Assembly: GCA_026027325.1 (NCBI GenBank)
Contig: JAMSLZ010000001.1
Span: forward strand, 3,472,001 to 3,536,000
Reading direction: 5' to 3'
Source of the DNA: Actinomucor elegans
Lineage: Eukaryota > Mucoromycota > Mucoromycetes > Mucorales > Mucoraceae
Length of the DNA: 64,000 nucleotides
Shown here: piece by piece, positions 24,967-38,042 of the stretch
Layout: each line of letters opens with the position of its first letter
Numbering within the stretch: the first letter of the stretch is position 1
The notes under the pieces: generated by a model
What the model was told of the DNA's origin: nothing
Seen by the model: the letters and a program-made list of their open reading frames with translations, nothing else
Databases searched by the model: none
Translations under genes and position numbers: made by a program

Positions 24967-26987
24967 TTATCTATAAAGAGCTCCTTCCTCCTCGTCTGCT
25001 ATTTGCAAGCTATATCTTTTTGTACGCTTGTTGGTATCGCTACTATAGCCATCGTCTTCTTCATGGCCGCCTTCTTTCTCGTCCAAGATGACCCATTCAA
25101 CGTCGCCTGTTAACAGAGCGTCACTATAATCAGAACAGAAATGATCATTTAAAAAGAAAGGAAACAAGACGCGAAACAAAATTCGGACCGATGACTCTGA
25201 TCTCAATCTACGGATCACTGACTTGTTCAACAGGCCAGATAAATGAACAAAAGATATAGGTCGAACAGGAACAGGATCCTGCGTTCTCTGATTGGGTGGG
25301 TATATGGATATCTTGTAAGAAGAGTCGATAAAAACCAAAGTGCCTGGTGGCGGACTGTACCAAAAAGGGATACGCGGTACAATATCTAAGCAGCAGTTGA
25401 ATATTTGTTCAAAATAAACCTCTATTGTACTTACCATTGTTATATGTGTGATTGAAAATCTTACAGGTCACATCAGGGCTAAAGGATTTGCCAAAGTCTC
25501 TATCTCCAATGTTGGGTTGACCATAGGTGTATAAGCCAGCAAAATAATTGGTAAGTGGGCTGTTCTTTTGAATCATCTTGGCTACAAAAACTGTACAAAA
25601 GGTTACCAAGGTATGAATCATATCAGATCATCTTTTTACCTGTAGCCAATGCTCCACCAAGAGAATGTCCTGTAACATACAGTCTCTTCTTCTTTCCTTC
25701 ATCCATAACTGCGGCATTTCCAAACGTGTTTAATATATATCCTTCAGCTTGAGTAAACATGCTTTGATGACGGATAATTGCCGCATCATGACCAGCCCAG
25801 CTGGCATCAATGGGATCAATGACGTTGGCAAAGATATTGAATGAAAGTGCTTTCATAATACGAACAATACCCAAAATCGAGGTTGAAATGGAATGATATA
25901 GCGAAGCACTACTGATATCTATACGGATATCTGAATCTGAAGATTGCAAAGAACCTGAAGATTCCGTAGCGCCCATAGCATCCCAAAAGCCTTTATGAAC
26001 TTGGCCCATATAACCATTGGATGATGATATCTTGGCCAAACCCGCGTCAATATTTGTTACATAGTTTTGAATGTTCAATGGATTCGTGCTATAGCAAACA
26101 TTATTAATACTTTGTATCAGTTGATCAAAATCAGTCCATACCCTCTAAAGACCAGTAGAATATCATTGTCCTTTTCCACAACATAAGCGCAAACATTCTA
26201 TATGTTCAAGTCGAATTAGATAGCTTCTTTTGATGCATATCTGTTGCAATATACCTTGTAACCAATTGCTTTGAATGTATTCTCTACATCATACCCGGCC
26301 TTTTCCAACTCGTATTTCACCACTGCAACATCTTCATAAGCCAATTTACTTGCAACTGAGAGCGTATGAGCCACAGACAATGAGTATTCGGGCCGCTTAA
26401 AATCAGGGTTACTTTTGCCATATGAACCATCTGCCAGGCTCGACTTTTTCTCTCTCATTTCCGTAGACCTATCTTTCAACTCTTCATGGGCTGATTTAAA
26501 GAAACGAGAATCACCTGCGTTGATGACAGCTTAAAACACATGTCAGTTTGTAAACATGAAACTTGTTTTATAAAGGGCACTTACACAAATAATGGCTAGT
26601 GGCGTGTTGCCCAGCGAAGCGACCCAGCAATGTACGAATAACCTGATCGCTCATTAACAATACCATGAACCACATGAAAAACTGGCTTCGAATGAATATA
26701 CTAATCAATGGACCAAGAATCTTGTTATTGGACACAAAATGTGCGATCGGTAGTAATCGCTTATTCAACCTCGTCAGTGTTCCAAGGATAAACGGTAGGC
26801 AATGCTGTATCGATTTGAAGGCGACATAGGCAACTACAGGTATAATTAATATAGCCACTGACAGTAAATAGCATAACAAGCTCCATATCCATCGTCCTTT
26901 GTAGTTGGCATAGTAGCCTATGAGAGCTGGTATCAAGGCCAAAAATAAAGTAATTTCTGTCACTAACTGTAAGTTGCTTTTCTTCAT
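24967..26987 (-). CDS. Class 3 lipase with N-terminal membrane anchor (sn-1 diacylglycerol-lipase-like)
   Basis: About six minus-strand exons. The N-terminal exon (26987-26585) encodes two or more hydrophobic segments (VTEITLFLALIPALIGYYANY; WIWSLLCYLLSVAILIIPVV). Next comes KLAYEDVAVVKYELEKAGYDV, a short exon with VCAYVVEKDNDILLVFRG (strand and FRG motif), then VHKGFWDAMG, KKRLYVTGHSLGGALAT (nucleophile Ser in GHSLGG), YTYGQPNIGDRDFG (acid region), NNDIVPRIPFWY (catalytic Asp region) and DHFCSDYSDALL, where the active-site His is expected. The tail is acidic. It hydrolyses acylglycerols at a membrane. An upstream ATG at 27059 is in frame but would add a poly-Phe stretch coded by a T-run; ATG at 26987 has the better context (AAACACATGA). 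Confidence 0.87.
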
Positions 26988-27059
26988 GTGTTTTCGAGAA
27001 AAAAAAAAAGATAATACACAATCGAGTTGTTTTATAATGAAATAAAAGATGGGGTTCAA

Positions 27060-29136
27060 TGGTATTGAAATTCATATGATATTAGCAGCGGATATTCAAT
27101 GCATTGGAGTTTAATATGTTGCAAGTAGGTTGTACTGGACTGACGATATCAGAAGATGGCACATGCTAATGGCTGCAAATGAAAGAGATGGCCTGTTAAT
27201 ACTATGTCAGAATATATGGGCTAGGGAAAAATCAGAGCAAGTGTAGAAACGGTATCCAAGGGGCGTCTCATTATATCACAGTCTCTAGTAATTAAATATC
27301 ATTATATTGAATATTTTGACATGAACGCTACTGTTACTAGAACCATTAGCAGAAAAGCAAATTAAATGAATCTATGCATACAATTGGAAGAGTATACTGT
27401 TGTTTGAATAAGTCTGTTTGATTACTGGTTAGTGAGTGCTTTGTAGAAATCTTTTTTAGAAGCGTTAAGTTGATCCTTTACTGGCTTGGTCTCCAACGAT
27501 CAAATACCTAAATAATCTAGATATGGACACAGGTAGTGATAAAAAAAAAGATGAAAACTCTTCTGACCTATGATTGCTACCATCTCTTAAAATTATACTG
27601 GATGGATTTAACGATTGTTTCAAGATAATAATTTGTGATTTGAAATCAATAGGCAAGACTAGCAGTAAACTTGTCATAGTATGTAGCTTGGATTTTCCCC
27701 ATCTTCATCCAATTAAGCTTTATCCTGAGCAATGAGATGAACTAAGAGACAACTGACAGGTTCCGCTTTTAAATGCCTTGTAGAATATTTGTTGATATGG
27801 CTTTCAATCCAAAAAAAAAGAAGCCATACATTAATTTGATCATACTAACTGGGTCATTGATCATTTCATCCAAATCCATTATTTAATCAACATGCACTTG
27901 GGTCGATGGTGCACATATTTTTAAACCATTATTTTCATTGATATGAGATTTTCAAAGAATGAACCGCCTCATTGTATATCAAGATGATGAGTTTATCAAT
28001 ATATTATTACATTTTCATGGCTTGTCTTAGTGGACATGTATGTTGCATAGCTCTTTCGCCCAATGATCTACAGATGTCTCGACTTAGCTTGATCAAATAT
28101 TGCACCTAATTAAGGAATCCATGTACATACATAATAAGTTGCTGTACCTTTTAGAACCTTTAATAAAGAACGTGCTTCTAGCAGTTGAATCCACTTCGTT
28201 TTCATTTGGAGGTTTTTGATCTGATCAATAGTACAACCTAGAACTTCTTCACAAGCTTTTATACCAAAATTTTGAATGTAGTACACTTGTTATACTCAAA
28301 AATTCATACTTCACTCTGTACAGAAGATATGTTTATTTGACAATCATGTAATATGCATGATGATATTGATAAAAAAAAAAGAGCTACTCCTATCATCTCA
28401 GTCAACCAACGAACAGTGGCATTAATTTAAGCATTTGTGTTTGAATATACCCTTTTTTTTCTTCGCAAACCAGTTTGTGAGTCTTTTATTTCAATCATAG
28501 AAGAGAACTTTTAAACATCATCTACCCCATCGCCTTAAGAGATGATTTCTGCTTGCTTTTCTCTGATCATTTATTCTAGATTTCATAATTGATTTTAATT
28601 CTCACTGACCCCATCAAAAATGAAACAGCGATGCTATGAATGACAATCCACTTCATCTAACTAGCTGTCCATAATGAAGCATTCTAGTGTGACTGAACCC
28701 AAGATCCGAAGGATTACTGTTTTCCCTCGGTAGTAATGCGGTTTCATAGATGTCCATTGATACGAATGTAGTACAAACCTGAGCGAATCAAATCTGAAGC
28801 TTAAAGAAGCATCAATCATCCCATATAACAGGCTGTTTACTACCCATTAAAGTATTCTCTTTTCAAGAAATATTAAAGATAAATGCGCATCTAACCGTCA
28901 TAGACTATATAATAACTAAATATTTATATACTTGTAAATGAAACATGTCAATAGCATCGGCAATGATATGACGAAACAAAAGATGTGTCAAAATTATTTG
29001 TTCAAATTGGCATGACTCGAAATTAAGCCAATGAAAAAGTAGGATAATTAATCAAAAACCCATATAAAGAGCGTTGTACTTGTTTGTAATATTTATCTAC
29101 CATTCAAGTTTTTTTCTTTCTTATAGCATACATAAC
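27060..29136. other. Intergenic region holding exon-like relics on the minus strand
   Basis: 2 kb without a full gene model. Three coding-looking pieces lie on the minus strand. About 28280-28140 reads FGIKACEEVLGCTIDQIK and on to ARSLLKVLK. 28090-28018 follows a TTAATTAG acceptor and reads VQYLIKLSRDICRSLGERAM, ending in a stop. About 27885-27720 is a 55-codon frame beginning MDLDEMINDPVSMIK. No in-frame joint between them was found and the family was not recognised. They may be the remains of one gene. The right end is the ARG8 promoter. Confidence 0.35.
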
Positions 29137-30702
<1,566 letters not shown>

Positions 30703-30713
30703 AAATACTTCAA

Positions 30714-31694
30714 CTACAATCTACTTTGAGCACGTTCATCATAAACTAGGCCTTCATCCCAGTCTTTTCTAATCTTGTGAAACACTTCAGAGTCATCAGT
30801 GATAGCTTTGATATCGACATCCGCTATGATCATTTCTTCTCGTCTATGATTACAATGAGCAATAGGGCCTTTAAAAGGAACAGCAATTTGAGTATTTCCA
30901 ATCATAGGACCAAAAGGCTGCTTTCTCTCTACTTTGCTCTCATGAGCAGGGTTGCATAGTACAAACACGATACCGTATTCAAAGCATCGTGCAATACTTA
31001 TCGTATTCAGCATTCTAACATCATACGAAGGATCATAGGTCGAGGGCAATTCATCATTGCCATTACCTACACCCCAGTAAGCTACAATACTTTTCTTTTA
31101 GTTTCTGTTGACTATCATAGTGTATGTTCCACCTACCTGGTGCAATAATCAATTGAGCCTTTCTATTGAGCGCCATTTCTCTGAAAGCAGCTGAAAACGC
31201 TATATCCCAGCATACAACTAATCCAACTTCAATTCCAAAGCGGTTCTTGGCTGTAGGATACCGGTTTTCACCTTTTTTCAGGTATGTGCGCTCAGCATGC
31301 CATAGATGCACTTTGCGATAAGAAAGTAGTACTTCTCCTGACTGATCTATATAATAAGCAGTGTTATAGGTATGGCCATCCGTTGGGTCACGCTCCATTA
31401 GAGTTCCAGGTACAATATCAATCTTGTATTTTCTAGCTAGTTGTCGGAACCGATCAACAGCAACGCCAGGCTTTGTTTTTTCTATCATGCGTTTACCAGG
31501 GCCGCCTATAAAGTATCTATCAATACTGGGTTAATATACACTTTGTATTCAGCAAGATCAGTATTCTATTACTCGGGAAAGACGATAAGGTCGCTATTGT
31601 TTTTAGTAGCTTTTGACATGAAGTCTTCTGCTCTTTCCAAATTGCTTTCTTTGTCTTTATGGTCGATGTGAAACTGGACTACAGCAATACGCAT
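30714..31694 (-). CDS. Carbon-nitrogen hydrolase (nitrilase superfamily)
   Basis: Minus-strand exons 31694-31573, 31525 to about 31136, and about 31080-30714. The joined protein of about 290 residues starts MRIAVVQFHIDHKDKESNL and contains the nitrilase elements: DLIVFP before the first splice, LLSYRKVHLWHAERTYL (catalytic Lys), VGLVVCWDIAFSAAFREMAL (nucleophile Cys in VCWD), QLIIAP and YWGVGNGNDELPS. It hydrolyses a C-N bond of a nitrile, amide or ureide; the substrate is unknown. The first-exon donor that keeps the frame (GA|GTAATA, then CCCAG|T) turns the expected catalytic Glu after FP into Asp, so either the triad is altered or the splice model is off by a codon there. Confidence 0.82.
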
Positions 31695-31873
31695 AGTTTC
31701 AATATGTAATGAAAGGTAACAAGTACAGAAAAAAAGGGCGTTGTGTTACTTTTATATGAGGCCATTTTCGATCTAGATGATCTGTACATGTACTTTGTTG
31801 CTTATGCAGCAATGTGCAGGTTTACATGGGATCTTTTTTTCAATAAAGATTATTTATCAATATACTTTATTGT

Positions 31874-33007
31874 TTATGCGGCAATATGCAACTTTTGCAG
31901 CATTAATTTCTTAAAATTCCAGTATTTTTCACGTATAGCGTCTTGTTTCTCGGCCAATTCAGTACACATTTCCAAAGCGACAGGGTCTATGGGCTTATGA
32001 TCACGTTTTGCGTTTTGTTCATAGATATCAATAAACATGGAAAGCAAAAATGGTGATTGAACGTTGGATTCAGCCAATTGTTTCAAGAACAGTTCAATAT
32101 TATTTAAAGGCGCATTCGTCTTTTCATGCAGTCTACAACATGCAGTTAGCATATAATTTAAATCTTTGCCTGTTCAACTCACGCTTTAAGGTATGACCAA
32201 CTGCTCGAGTTATTCGGTGCTAAAGTTATTTGCTTCTCTGCAAACCTGTCATGTTATGTTAGTGCATCTATATACCTTTGATCGATAAGGCTTACTTGAT
32301 TTCGGATTGAATCAGCTCCTCTGTAGGCGCCTGAGGATTATTGAACAGAACATAATAACGATAGTTCCAAGCAGAGTTATTTCTAACATCATACGTTAAC
32401 AAATCGTTTGTATAATCAAGTTCAGTATCCCATAATCCAAATCGCTTCACAACCCATTGTCTGTAAGACCATCCATGGTAATTCTTGGAATCCTCTTCCA
32501 GAATGCTGTTAATAAAGGGTAATTCTCTATCACCATTATCTAGACGGTCGACGATAACTTGGCGGTGGTGCCAGACTTGGTAGTTCTTGGCTTGATCAGC
32601 AGCAATTTCATCAATATAATCAAGTTCTTGCTGCAAATCGGAATCCAAAGCAAATAACACTTGCTGTCTATAATTCCTGTCAAGCGTGTTAGTCTCTATA
32701 GTTACACTTGTCGTTGTTTCACATACCAGACTGTGTAGTGAGCAGGATTCATATCAATAATATCTTCAATGAGTCTTAAAACACGAGTAGACTTTTCATT
32801 TGTACGTGTCACGGCTCGAAAATAGTCCATTGCATCGGAATCTACAACAAATTCTGGTTAAAACTATCACGGAAGAGAAAAAGTCTGCAACCCAACTGTA
32901 CATTCTTTTGAATACGCAATGGGTACAAGGGGATTTGGACCATCATCCTGGGGTATAGGTGTTACATCGCTCCATTCTGGATTGCAGCTATACAGTACTT
33001 CACTCAT
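31874..33007 (-). CDS. RAM2: Protein farnesyl/geranylgeranyl transferase type I alpha subunit
   Basis: Five or six minus-strand exons. The start is ATG at 33007 ([20 protein letters not shown]) and the stop 31874-31876. It carries successive prenyltransferase alpha repeats with the W..R / NYxxW pattern: [65 protein letters not shown] and NSSSWSYL. The subunit pairs with a beta subunit to attach farnesyl or geranylgeranyl groups to CaaX proteins such as Ras and Rho. Length, about 310 residues, fits fungal RAM2. The stop codon lies inside one half of an imperfect duplication (31785-31818 and 31858-31891). Confidence 0.92.
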
Positions 33008-33729
33008 GTTTAAAATTTAGCAAAGAAAGATTAGGTTAATGGAGCTCCACTGTCAAAAAGAAAATGGGTAGTGTACTTTAATTTTCTTCAATTTGATTGG
33101 CCGTCGGTAGTTGACATATACTTGGAAAAAAAAATGAGGATTTATTGACACAACTTATCCATGGTAAAAGGCAAATATGATCCATATTAGCAAGATTTAT
33201 ATCAATTTTAGTTTTCATCTAACAATGTATAAATCAAAGCTTCATTTTTGATAATATTTGGAGTTATGCGCGCTTATCTAGCCATTTCTGACTTCAAGGG
33301 TTGTTGCTGCTCCATTGAAAACTTCTATAGACAAAATATTTATAGATACGCTCAAATATAAGAATTATTTTTAATTAGAACCTACACTGTGCGAATGTTG
33401 CTTTAACAGCCAAACTACTTGATTTAAAAAACTTTTTTTTTTTAAAAAAAAAAAAGTAAGCAAAGGGACATGATGGAAGAGAAATGAAATTTAGAGAAAT
33501 TGATTGGATGGCGGAAATTCCAAAATGAATTTTCTTGAATATAGCTAGGCTCCCCACGAAAGCCTTTTTTTCTCCCTAAACTTATTTACAATGATGATTC
33601 TCCATCCTTGTTCAGAGCAAATAAATTTGTATTTGCAAAGCTGAAAAGTGTTGAGTGGCCGATGCGAAAGCGTCATAAAAGGCTGAGTAAATAAGTTTCT
33701 TTTTATTATCATATTAATTGAAATACTTT
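33008..33729. other. Intergenic region with a T/A homopolymer palindrome
   Basis: Contains TTTTTTTTTT directly followed by AAAAAAAAAAAA at about 33431-33455, able to form a simple hairpin. The rest is unremarkable AT-rich DNA: the promoter of the RAM2 gene and the 3' flank of CWC2. Confidence 0.5.
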
Positions 33730-35069
33730 CTAATCTTCATCTTCACTGTCGCTACCGTAATCTGCCAAATTTCCTAAGCCTGTAGTAGTTTTGGTATTTG
33801 CTGTTGTATTCGTCTTGATAGGCGTGTTCTTTGAGAGTGTCTTCAAATTGGCTAACACGTTCTGAGGAATTATTCCAGCTACTTTACTATTTTTTTGCTC
33901 TTCTTCTTTCTGCTGTGCCAACTGTTGCTGATAATATTCTTGTTGCTGTTGGTAATAGAGATCATAGTCTTCTTGTGTATATTCATAAGTTGAGTCAGCT
34001 GCTACAGCATCTTGAATTTGAGCTTGCTGAGCTGCTGCTTCTTCTTCAGCTCGTTGTCTTTTAACCCGAGATTCCATTTCAGTGAACCCATCTTCATCTA
34101 CATCGCGTTTAAGTGTTGTGAACTCTGCTGGTAGTTCGGATTCTACATTTTGAGATTCATCACCTTCCTCTAATAAAGCTTGTTCTTGTGCTAACCTCTC
34201 TGCTTCTAATCGATCGTCCTCGGCATCTAAACGGTTGGCAATTGCGTTAGGGTCGGCTGTAGCCCAACGTACGTTGATAATTTCATTGTTTTCGAGACAT
34301 TGATTCATCATAGCTTCTCTGGCAAACTCAGCATTGGCTCTTGTCTTGTAAGTTACGAATGCTACACCACGATTCTTTAAAACTCTCACTCTATCCAAAG
34401 GACCAAACTGTCCAAACTGACGTTTCACTACCTCCTCAGTGTCATCGGTAATAGCGATACGACCAACATACAATGTTTTGTTTTCACGAATAAATCCACC
34501 AACGCCACCCATATCTTGACGAAACTCGCTAATATAAAATCGGCTGTTATTCATACTGAATCAATATGCAATGTTTTCATTATACTTGCGTAAACTTGTC
34601 ACGTCCAAAACAATCGATTGTAGTTTCCAAGATATCGTCCGTAGTAGGAACACGATGCCACATTGCACATTTAGATCCTTGAGAACACATTCCTTTGGCA
34701 AAAAATATACAAAAGTAGGCATTTTTGTTTCGAGAACCAATGGTTTCGCCAGCATCTCGAGCAATATCTACTTTGAATTTAGGTCTCACACTAATGCTAT
34801 CGCGTAAGATATCCAGTTATTGAAGCAGGCGATTGAACATTACCTTTGCTTGTTGAAATCTCTTTCGAGTCCAGAGTAACGATGATGCCAAATATTGTAA
34901 GTTCCACCTTCGGGTCTCTTGTCTTTGAGATATTCATCCAGTTGAGCTTGAGTTACCTAAACAAAAGAACGAAAAAAAAAGGTCAGAATTAGTCTTTTTC
35001 ATATAAAGGAAACTCAATGGTATATCTCATTCATCAATGGAGCCTTACTTGTGTACGCGCAGGTTTCAT
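33730..35069 (-). CDS. CWC2: Pre-mRNA splicing factor CWC2 (torus-CCCH-RRM protein)
   Basis: Exons on the minus strand 35069-35049, 34956-34844, 34796-34590 and 34528-33730 sum to 1140 bases, exactly 380 codons including the stop. The protein contacts the spliceosome catalytic RNA core within the Prp19-related complex. Order: MKPARTQ (7-codon first exon), TYNIWHHRYSG, then the CCCH zinc finger in YFCIFFAKGMCSQGSKCAMWH, then DCFGRDKFTEFRQDMGGVGG linking to the RRM (RNP2 TLYVGRI, RNP1-like NRGVAFVTYKT), and a Q/E-rich tail ending YGSDSEDED. The third intron runs TTTAC|GCAAGT...TATATTAG, a GC-AG intron, and is the only choice that restores the conserved F..FRQDMGGVG junction. Confidence 0.92.
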
Positions 35070-35462
35070 TATAATGGGTTTAATTCTAGATTTTGATTAT
35101 AAAACGAAATAGAAAAGGTCTAATAATTTTTGAGAATGCGCATCAAATTTGGTGGCCGTGACTGAGTGTTTGATTACTTGTTATTATTGAAATTTATAAC
35201 GCCGACACATCAGATTTTATCCATCCGGTTCTGGAATAACAGAAAAGAGTCCTTACGGTGCCTCCAACTCCAAAAGACGGTTGCTTGTCGTACCTAAACT
35301 AATCCCAGTAGACTCCAATGTGATACATGCTCTCTAAGTCGCGCTTTGTTTTTCAATATATAATATTATAATAAATCTTAGATCCTTTTCTTCTCCATAT
35401 CTTTCTAAGCTGCGCATCGAGGACTAACTATGAAAGATAACAACAATGGAAATGTATAAAGA
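35070..35462. other. Intergenic region between CWC2 and the retroelement
   Basis: Promoter of CWC2 (minus strand) and the left flank of the DIRS-like element. No inverted or split terminal repeat could be defined, so the element's left end is not fixed. Confidence 0.35.
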
Positions 35463-37480
35463 ATGTATACCAAAGAAGAAGTATTCATACTTTTGCAACG
35501 GCTCAAGAACGAAGAAAAACTTATCAGTCAAAGCAACAAGGAAGAGCGTCCCTTACCAATAGAGATTATTACACAATTGAAAGAGAGTCCGAGACAACAG
35601 TTGCAAGAAAAATTTAAACGATATAAAAGAGATCTTAGCAAGTACGTCAATGGAGACTGGACGGTGGCAGAAGATATCAAAAAATCCCTTTTCCCAAAAC
35701 TCAAGCAATATACAGTGGACACCACACAATTGGTCTCATCCATTTACAAAGAATCAGATATCATGCGAACCCATGGTAGAGCAGCGACAGAGACATTTGA
35801 ATAGCTCAGCACCCTCCGAGAAGATGAAATGTTAACAGAATACGCTCACACAATCTTGGAAGAAGCAATTGGGAGCTCAAAGCGACTCCTGGGCACAAGG
35901 GGGACAAAAAGATGAAGAAGCAAGGGCTTTTACCCTTAGAGCACTCAAACTACCTACCAGTCTCAAACACTTGGGAGCAAAAGGCACGGGTAAGAGAGAA
36001 GCATTCAGTATGGAATCCCCTGAACAATACAACGAAGCAAAATATCAACAGCCAATTTTACGAGCAGCCACTAACAATAACTTCCATGGAAGTAGTCAAG
36101 GAAGACATGTTAACGGCTGGAATCACCAACATTGTGGAGGAAGGGGATGTGGGAACCCAACCTTCCAACATGGACAAAATTTTCACAATTATTATTATCA
36201 CCACCATCAACAACAACAACTACAAGGAGACACAGACCAGAGTCAGTAACACTAAGGGCATTAGAATTTACATACCACCTAACACAGCAATAACATACGA
36301 AGCTTGAACAGCTACTAACATCATCAATGTCCAATTACACCATCCCAGTAGACGGTATCCTTCCTGAGGGACGACTCAACAAATTCCTCAGCTATTGGAA
36401 TTCGATCGCAAATCACTCATGGCTACTGCCAGTCATTCAACATAGTTACAAAGTACAATTTGCACGACAGTCAACCGCTTGGCAGAATCAAATTGTATAT
36501 ATTTTACAAGACGATCAACAGCATGTAAATCAAGCGATTTAAAAATTCTTAGAATGAGGAATGATAGAAATCTCACCATCGCAAAATTGAAATCACCTAT
36601 CAAAGTTTTTTGCAATACAGGAACAGACTTATTTTAGGTTGCCAAAATCTAAACAACTTTATTCAAATGGAACACTTCAAGATGGAAAGCGTATCAGAAC
36701 TACGAGAAATTATAGAACCAAATGGTTGCATCTGAAAAATAGATTTAAAAGGTGCGTATGTAGTCGTGCCTATGCACAGGGATTCAACGAGCTACCTAAG
36801 TTTCAAAAATCAAGGCATTGTATATAGGTACCGATCACTCGCATTTGGACTAAGTGTATTACTGAGAATAGTTAGCAAGATCATGTGATATGCAATCGAA
36901 CTTCTACGAAAAGAAATCAAAATCATTTATTATCTAGACGTCATTTGTTTATTGGTAAAAAAAAACAAGAAAGAAATGAATAGTTTAACCAAGAAAGTAA
37001 GAGTCCATTTAGAGACCATAGGGTTCATTATCAATCATAACAAGAGTATGCCGATACCCTTGAAGATACAGGAATTTCTAGGCTTTACATTCAACACAAA
37101 GAAAATGATTATCTCAGTTCCACAATTGAAGATCAACAGCGTGTGGAAGAAAATAAAACGAGTGAAGGAGATACCAAGCAGGGTATATCGATGGATAGCA
37201 AGTATACTAGGGAAAATAACATCGATGGTTCCGGCGATTGGGGAAGCATTACTCTATATCAGGTGCCACCAACGGGATCTAACAAGATCGTTACAGGTGA
37301 CACATCAGAATTGGGGAACGAGTTACAGGTTGTCCTCTATCAGCCTTCAAGAATTAGATTGGTGGAAAGAGTTTCTCGAAATAAAGAATGGTCTACCGAT
37401 CCAGAAGGTACTTCCAGCAACTCCAAAAATACAAATATACCACACTGCGTTAAGATGGTGGAATTATTACGGAGAGCCTA
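35463..37480 (+). mobile_element. Degenerate DIRS-like retroelement (gag-like ORF plus reverse transcriptase/RNase H)
   Basis: First ORF 35463-35804 (Lys/Glu-rich, MYTKEEVFILLQRLKNEEKL) continues in shifted frames to 36249 as an Asn/His/Gln-rich gag-like tail. From 36327 a second coding region begins with the block GRLNKFLSYWNSI / WLLPVIQHSYKVQF, typical of DIRS/Ngaro polymerases, followed in shifting frames by FKME, IDLKGAYVVVPMHRDS, SLAFGLS, YYLDV (the polymerase YxDD box reads YLDV), IGFIINHNKSM, QEFLGFTFNTKKM, then an RNase H-like part with ALLYIRCHQRDL and LDWWKEFL. Stops and frame changes interrupt both ORFs, so the copy is dead. No tyrosine recombinase region is present; homology stops near 37480, where a different sequence begins. 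Confidence 0.75.
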
Positions 37481-37748
37481 TGATGAAGGTTTTCATGATA
37501 AAAATAAAGATGATGATGACTACTATTAGGTGGATGGAAATATAGGAATATCTGAATACTCTTTGGATAGCTTGTGTACCAATATCTTTAGTTCTTTCAT
37601 AATAGGAGCCATATTTTTTTTTTGTCTTTTCTTTGCCATATGCAATGATATGTTTCCAAGTTGTATTAAGTAATTGAGTCTCTTCAGAGTGTATTTTTTC
37701 ATGATATTCGCTAAATGCAACCATCGTTATTTTGTTATTATCTACCAA
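37481..37748 (+). pseudogene. Detached 3' end of a secreted-family gene
   Basis: From about 37485 the sequence GATAAAAATAAAGATGATGATGACTACTATTAG matches the acidic C-terminal end of family copy C (47975-48011; reads K-DDDDYY-stop). The following about 210 bases match the 3' flank of copy D (49885-50085): TGAATACTCTTT..AGCTTGTGTACCAATAT, TTAGTTCT.TCA.AATAGGA, ATATGTTTC and CGCTAAATGC.ACCAT, at roughly 80% identity. Nothing of the upstream gene body remains; the retroelement lies where it should be. Confidence 0.75.
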
Positions 37749-38042
37749 GTCCGGAAATGTATTTCGTTCATACTTAATCTATACTTAGATTGATAGATCT
37801 CTCAATGGTTTTCCGTCCAATATCGGGTCTAACATGCAGCCTTTACTTAGGACGCAACTGCTGTATATATTAGAACATTTATTCAATCATGCATAATAAA
37901 CGTATTGTATTTATCAATATTTATACGTTTTTGCATGATGACTACGGGCACACCTTATGAATAAAAAGCAGTCATTGTCAGTGCTGATAAACATGCATTT
38001 GAAAGCGTAGTTAACAAACTAGAAGATCTTTTCTAAAGCATT
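37749..38042. other. Intergenic region
   Basis: AT-rich. The sequence ATTCAATCATGCATAATAAACG (37882-37903) and nearby CGTTTTTGCATGATGAC (37927-37943) form a loose inverted pair. No gene is supported. Confidence 0.35.

Noticed and set aside
26988..27059. Longer start of the lipase
   Set aside because: Adds a stretch coded by a T-run; the downstream ATG has a better context.
37143..37529. 128-codon plus-strand frame
   Set aside because: Out-of-frame shadow of the retroelement polymerase/RNase H region.
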